Source: a virus
DNA length: 25,275 nucleotides
Virus record (IMG/VR): IMGVR_UViG_3300009419_001319
Location: 1 to 25,275 of that record
Strand: one strand, 5' to 3'
The first letter of the stretch is position 1. Each line of letters starts with the position of its first letter. Positions 21,553-25,275 of this stretch are shown piece after piece. The notes under the pieces were generated by a model that did not search any database, had not been told where the DNA came from, and worked only from the letters and a program-made list of their open reading frames with translations. The position numbers and the translations under genes are program-made.

Positions 21553-22695
21553 ATGAGCAAATTAAAAGAAACAATCAAAAAAGCACTGGAGAGAACCTAT
21601 TGGGTGAATTCAGTTGGTGAATTTAAGAATCCTTCTGACTATCCTCAAGAATTTGAACAGAAGTTTGGAAATATTTCTCTGAACACTATTATTCTCGATG
21701 ATTATCTAGTAGATGCTCGAAGACTTAATGATATCCATGATCTTTTCAGAAAATGGAAATTTGATGTCACCCATCAATATAAAATCAATGATTTCAAAGC
21801 TGGATATTATTTCAACGAATTTTTATATTTGATGGTTCGTTGTAATTTCGGTTTACCTGAAAACAAAATTGATAAAGAGGATGATGAAGATGTGGAATTT
21901 GTTGGCTTGGAAAGCGGAGTTGTTTCCATATCATTTTGCCCTCTTCTTAAAAATAAAAATGCTATCGAACAATTGTTAGGGGAGTTAATTGATATGAACG
22001 TTCTTTTCGTTCCCGATTCGGAGAAGAACTTTTACATGATCGCTCAGAATGCTCAAGGTTTGTATAAACAAAAGACCACTTTCAATAATATTGAAATTAA
22101 AGACGGGGAGTATCCTTTGTATTATGGAGACGAATTTCCATATGAAAAGATCATGAAATTCTTTGACGATAAATCAAATAATCTCATGGTATTTTACGGA
22201 CCTCCTGGATGTGGTAAGACGAACTTCATCAAGAACATGATCACGAAATGTGAGAATGATGTTATCTATGTTCCACCTTCGATGGTTAGTATTATATCAG
22301 AACCAAGCTTCGTTTCTTTCATGTTACAGAATCAAGGATGCACTTTGATCGTGGAAGACGCAGAACAAATTCTTTGTGGTGATAGAAATTCAGCAACAAC
22401 AAATTTGTTGAACTTGACTGATGGTTTCCTCAAGGACTCACTGAAAATCAAAGTGGTTGCCACGATGAATGCTGATATCAAAGCAATTGATTCAGCTTTA
22501 TTGAGAAAAGGAAGACTCCACATCTCTCACCATTTTGGTAAACTTTCAGTAAAAGATGCCAATCGTTTGGGAGAACATTGCGGTATCAGCCATATTTTTG
22601 ATGATGAAATTGCTCTGTGTGATGTCTTCAATGTTGAAGAATTTGACTCACCTTTGAAGCAACAAGAAAGAGCGATTGGATTTGGAAATTTTTAA
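21553..22695 (+). CDS. AAA+ ATPase, BCS1-like
   Basis: The 380-residue protein has an unassigned N-terminal part (1-190) and a C-terminal AAA+ module: Walker A GPPGCGKT (216-223), Walker B LIVEDAEQ (265-272), sensor 1 ATMNAD (303-308) and the DSALLRKGRLH segment (313-323), all arranged as in the BCS1-like group (LLLEDID, TTN, DPAL.RPGR). It would be a ring-forming remodelling ATPase. The N-terminal acidic stretch DKEDDEDVE (107-115) is probably a linker. It lies one base after the helicase gene and just before virion genes, so DNA processing or head/tail assembly are both possible. Confidence 0.87.
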   Translation: MSKLKETIKKALERTYWVNSVGEFKNPSDYPQEFEQKFGNISLNTIILDDYLVDARRLNDIHDLFRKWKFDVTHQYKINDFKAGYYFNEFLYLMVRCNFGLPENKIDKEDDEDVEFVGLESGVVSISFCPLLKNKNAIEQLLGELIDMNVLFVPDSEKNFYMIAQNAQGLYKQKTTFNNIEIKDGEYPLYYGDEFPYEKIMKFFDDKSNNLMVFYGPPGCGKTNFIKNMITKCENDVIYVPPSMVSIISEPSFVSFMLQNQGCTLIVEDAEQILCGDRNSATTNLLNLTDGFLKDSLKIKVVATMNADIKAIDSALLRKGRLHISHHFGKLSVKDANRLGEHCGISHIFDDEIALCDVFNVEEFDSPLKQQERAIGFGNF

Positions 22696-22699
22696 TAAT

Positions 22700-22924
22700 A
22701 TGAGAAAACAATACAACCTATATACAGATACTATCGTGGAATATGAAGATTCCGAAGAAATTCGCAATATCGTTTTTGATAAAGTAATAGATTTTTTCAA
22801 AGAATATAATTGTTTCAGTGGAGAGATTATTTGTCAATCAGACGACCCCCAAATCTATGCATCTGAACTTTTATCTGATATTGCCGATAATGTGATTAAA
22901 GCTAAATACATTGATGTTGATTAA
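22700..22924 (+). CDS. Small acidic hypothetical protein
   Basis: I do not recognise this protein. I use ATG 22700 (74 residues), four bases after the upstream stop; a TTG at 22676 would add eight residues but overlaps the AAA+ gene. It is acidic and looks like a strand-helix-strand domain: YEDSEEIRNIVFDKVIDFF (about 14-33), a Cys pair region with GEIICQSDDP, and a final helix ELLSDIADNVIKA. No motif is diagnostic. It precedes gene 15 by a few bases and is probably co-transcribed. Confidence 0.7.
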   Translation: MRKQYNLYTDTIVEYEDSEEIRNIVFDKVIDFFKEYNCFSGEIICQSDDPQIYASELLSDIADNVIKAKYIDVD

Positions 22925-22933
22925 GTATTATGA

Positions 22934-24013
22934 GTGAAGGACTATAATTACTTTTTCGAAAATTCCCAACTCCTCAATATGTTTGTTGCAGCATTTGACG
23001 ATGCTTTCGTGTATCGTTACGATGCGAAAACCAGACAATCGAAGGAGAAAATTGAAGTTCGGTATGTAAACGGACCTAAACACCGTGTCCTTCATGATCT
23101 TTCTGATAGAGCTAAGACACTGACACTGCCAGTAGTAACGATTGAGCAGACAAGTTTAGCTCGTGATCCTTCTAGGATTTCAAATAAAGATCAATTTCTG
23201 TATAGAAAACAGTTGGATTCTAGCAATAGACTTGCTAAAATTCCAACACCAATTCCAGTAAATCTCACTCTGGATGTGAACATCATTTGTTACTTCAAAG
23301 AAGATCTGGATCAGATCATCCAGAATTTCGTCGTAAATTGCAATCCATATATTATCGTTTCTTGGAAAATTCCTGAGAAATTTAATCTACCATTTATTGA
23401 TGAGATTCGTTCGGAAATTCAATGGTCAGGTGATATTTCCTATGAAAATCCCAAAGATTTGTCACCTGATACAAAATGGAGAATTTCTGCATCCACATCA
23501 TTCACAGTCAAAGGTTGGTTGTTCAAAGATTATAACCAAACTCAAGCACCGATCTATGTGGTTAATGCAGATTTCCATGCTCTAGCTGTCAGTAATAGAT
23601 TTTGTGATTACAATCTCTTCGATGCTATCAGTGCAGAAGGTGTTCAAACAGAAAGCGTATCGATTAGTGCGTATCCAGAATTCACCAATTATTTCATCAA
23701 TGGTATCCATCAAGAAGATTCTTTGATTGTAACTGAGTTGAATGAAAGAAATTTCCAATTCTATGGGAAGCGATTCGGTTACAATAACACTTGGTATCTG
23801 TCAGCAAACACAAATATTCCTGAATTGATTTATAAGGAGATCGATACTGCCAAGTTTCCCACGATTTCTGCTTATCAATTACCAGAGAATGTGATTACGG
23901 TGGTGAATGATAATATCGCTACAATTTCTTTAAGTTCTGATTATTTTAATAATTTTAATGGAAATGCGATATTTATCACTGCTAATGATGCAGGATGGGT
24001 AAGTTCTCATTGA
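22934..24013 (+). CDS. 15: T4 gp15-like proximal tail sheath stabiliser
   Basis: The 359-residue protein resembles T4 gp15 (272 residues), which caps the tail tube and sheath and joins the tail to the head. Shared order: an N-terminal YNYFFEN...MFVAAFDD (4-23) like YFYNSSFRRYATLMGDLF; PIPVNLTLDVNIICYFK (106-122) with DLDQIIQNFVVNCNPYI (124-140), like the PIKMIYELSIFTRYEDD..QIVEQILPYFQP block; and WRISASTSFTVKGWLF (182-197), like RIEWSLTFEVNGWMY. The C-terminal 160 residues are extra. The start is a GTG: an in-frame TGA lies directly before it (22931-22933), and no Shine-Dalgarno is seen. An ATG at 22930 opens only a five-codon out-of-frame peptide. Confidence 0.82.
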   Translation: MKDYNYFFENSQLLNMFVAAFDDAFVYRYDAKTRQSKEKIEVRYVNGPKHRVLHDLSDRAKTLTLPVVTIEQTSLARDPSRISNKDQFLYRKQLDSSNRLAKIPTPIPVNLTLDVNIICYFKEDLDQIIQNFVVNCNPYIIVSWKIPEKFNLPFIDEIRSEIQWSGDISYENPKDLSPDTKWRISASTSFTVKGWLFKDYNQTQAPIYVVNADFHALAVSNRFCDYNLFDAISAEGVQTESVSISAYPEFTNYFINGIHQEDSLIVTELNERNFQFYGKRFGYNNTWYLSANTNIPELIYKEIDTAKFPTISAYQLPENVITVVNDNIATISLSSDYFNNFNGNAIFITANDAGWVSSH

Positions 24014-24031
24014 ATAATTGACAAATCCCCC

Positions 24032-24039
24032 TAAATAAT
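24032..24039 (+). promoter_or_regulatory. Putative late promoter CTAAATAAT before the portal gene
   Basis: CTAAATAATAAGT lies directly before the portal ATG at 24044. It is the clearest copy of the TAAATA-N5/6-ATG pattern seen here and resembles the late promoter core TATAAATA of T4. A TTGACA stands at 24018-24023 but only eight bases away, too close for a normal -35. Confidence 0.45.
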
Positions 24040-24043
24040 AAGT

Positions 24044-25275
24044 ATGGCAGGAGTCGGAAGTTCAACAACCCCATCATCAAATAATCAATACCAAGGAAGT
24101 GACGGCAAGGGTTCCACTTTCGATAGGAATATGCAATCCTATTTGAAGAATCGTGGGAATTTTCTTCAGCAAACTCCTGATGAAGCAAAGAATACAAAAT
24201 ATAAATATTTCCAAAAAATCGGGTTACGCAGACCTGAAGCGATTGCTAAGAACTCTGTAGCTCTTAATAACGACTGGAATAACACAGCGTTTTCTGCTAT
24301 TTACCAAGACAAATCCTTTACGGATTTGATGTATTCCCAAGCATCAGAGGAAAAACCAGGTCGTCTTAGAGACTACCGTATGATTGCTGCTTACTCCGAA
24401 GTGGCAGATGCTTTGGATGAAATTTGTGACGAAACTATTAACGTCGATGAAGATGGAGAGATCGTAACTCTTAATTTCCGTAATGCTGATTTGGAATCAG
24501 AGAAAAAAGAAGAATTACAAAAAGAATTTTCTAAATTCTGTTCCATGTTGGATTTGGATGATAATGGATGGCATTATTTCCGACAATTTCTCGTTGAAGG
24601 TGAACTCTTTTTTGAACTTATTCTAAAAGATGATTACATCAAACAAGGTGTCGTTGCCATTAAAAATCTTCCTGCTGATCAATTCGATCCTGTTTATGAC
24701 AACATCCAGACGATGTTAGTCAAAGCATTTATTTACAAGAAGCCTATTTTTTCTAGCATCGATAATAAAAAAGTTGAACGGTATGAATATATTCCATTTG
24801 AACAGAACCAAGTTCTTTATGTGAATAGTGGACAATATAATGAAACAAAAGATTTTATTATTCCTTTCATTGAGAATTGCCGTAGAGCTTACAGACAGCT
24901 TTCGATGATCGAAGATTCTGTGGTTATCCATAGAATGGTTCATGCCCCTCTTCGTTTCCTTTTCAATGTTGATGTTGGTAGATTGCCAGTTCCTCAAGCT
25001 GAAGCATATCTGAGAAAATTACAATCTCAATATTGGTCTACTAAGACTTTCGATTTGGATCAAAGTGATGTCGTTAAAAAATATGCACCACAATCTACTT
25101 TGGATTCTTTCTGGTTTGCTAAAAGACAAGGACAAGAAGCAACAACTGTTGAAACATTTGGTGGTCAACAATCAGATGGTAATATGGAGCCTCTAGATTG
25201 GTTCATCAAGAAACTTTATCGTTCTCTGAAGACTCCTACTTCTCGTTTGAATAGTGAAACAGGATATAATGATGG
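24044..25275 (+). CDS. 20: Portal protein gp20, 3'-truncated by the window edge
   Basis: The first 410 residues of a T4-type portal vertex protein are visible; the frame runs off the window. Recognisable parts are YRMIAAYSEVADALDEICDE (about 112-131, trimmed), matching the ..YR.M...PEV..A.DEI..E opening; WHYFRQFLVEGELFFE (about 177-192), like F+.WYVDGRLY.H; and the strongest block from residue 293, VIHRMVHAPLRFLFNVDVG, followed by LPVPQAEAYL and, further on, DWFIKKLYRSLKTPTSRL, as in the ..R.YIDVGNLP..KAEQYL and ..YF..KLY.SLN.P.SRL blocks of gp20. It forms the dodecameric DNA-packaging and ejection channel. T4 has gene 67 next, then 68, 21, 22 and 23; these should lie beyond the window. Confidence 0.95.
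   Translation, partial: MAGVGSSTTPSSNNQYQGSDGKGSTFDRNMQSYLKNRGNFLQQTPDEAKNTKYKYFQKIGLRRPEAIAKNSVALNNDWNNTAFSAIYQDKSFTDLMYSQASEEKPGRLRDYRMIAAYSEVADALDEICDETINVDEDGEIVTLNFRNADLESEKKEELQKEFSKFCSMLDLDDNGWHYFRQFLVEGELFFELILKDDYIKQGVVAIKNLPADQFDPVYDNIQTMLVKAFIYKKPIFSSIDNKKVERYEYIPFEQNQVLYVNSGQYNETKDFIIPFIENCRRAYRQLSMIEDSVVIHRMVHAPLRFLFNVDVGRLPVPQAEAYLRKLQSQYWSTKTFDLDQSDVVKKYAPQSTLDSFWFAKRQGQEATTVETFGGQQSDGNMEPLDWFIKKLYRSLKTPTSRLNSETGYND

Noticed and set aside
24018-24023. TTGACA as the -35 of the portal promoter
   Set aside because: Only eight bases separate it from TAAATA, and no -10-like hexamer lies 15-19 bases away before the ATG.
1-25275. tRNA genes, CRISPR arrays, insertion sequences or attachment sites
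   Set aside because: I looked for cloverleaf-like segments with the TTCGA..C loop, regularly spaced repeats, transposase motifs and long terminal repeats, and saw none. Intergenic gaps are all under about 65 bases.

Overview
This window reads as a stretch of a large tailed phage of the T4-like (Straboviridae/Kyanoviridae-like) supergroup. The evidence is a portal protein (gp20) running off the right edge, a gp15-type tail sheath stabiliser just before it, a PhoH-like ATPase, a probable gp62-type clamp-loader subunit, a DinG/XPD-type helicase, a NAMPT/Prs pair, and dense packing with many ATGA stop/start overlaps. The DNA is AT-rich. The host cannot be named from the sequence. A Gram-negative host with O-antigen-like surface sugars is likely, because the sugar genes resemble lipopolysaccharide genes. 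No tRNA, CRISPR array, insertion sequence or photosynthesis gene is visible.

Layout: (1) 1-3058, small plus-strand genes. Several begin with a short helix-like leader ending in (L/I/F)xE at residues 9-13, as in T4 internal head proteins cut by the prohead protease; one of them is a RimB/retropepsin-like protease. (2) 3086-3826, phoH, the only minus-strand gene. (3) 3889-7579, a nucleotide/NAD block: P-loop kinase, Prs-like enzyme, HAD-like protein and NAMPT-like enzyme. (4) 7581-18700, an 11-kb island of glycosyltransferases (GT2, GT25, GT11, GT17, DUF5672, DUF3431), an RfbH-type 3-dehydratase, a sugar SDR, a SAM methyltransferase, a DNA methyltransferase and a clamp-loader-like protein. (5) 18722-22924, GroES-like protein, unknown small proteins, Fe-S DinG-like helicase and BCS1-like AAA+ ATPase. 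(6) 22934-25275, gp15 and portal.

How it may work together: the Prs-like and NAMPT-like enzymes would rebuild NAD+ (ordinary salvage, or the NARP1 pathway that counters NAD+-depleting defences). The island carries the late steps of a 3,6-dideoxyhexose pathway plus many transferases, so the phage may redirect host CDP-sugars to remodel host glycans or decorate its virion. The left block may encode proteins packaged in the head.

Regulation: several genes have a TAAATA-like element only 5-7 bases before ATG, and Shine-Dalgarno sequences are scarce. Two unrelated genes share exactly TTGACA-N14-ATAAATAT-N4-ATG. This suggests leaderless or near-leaderless transcripts and is a main point to test.
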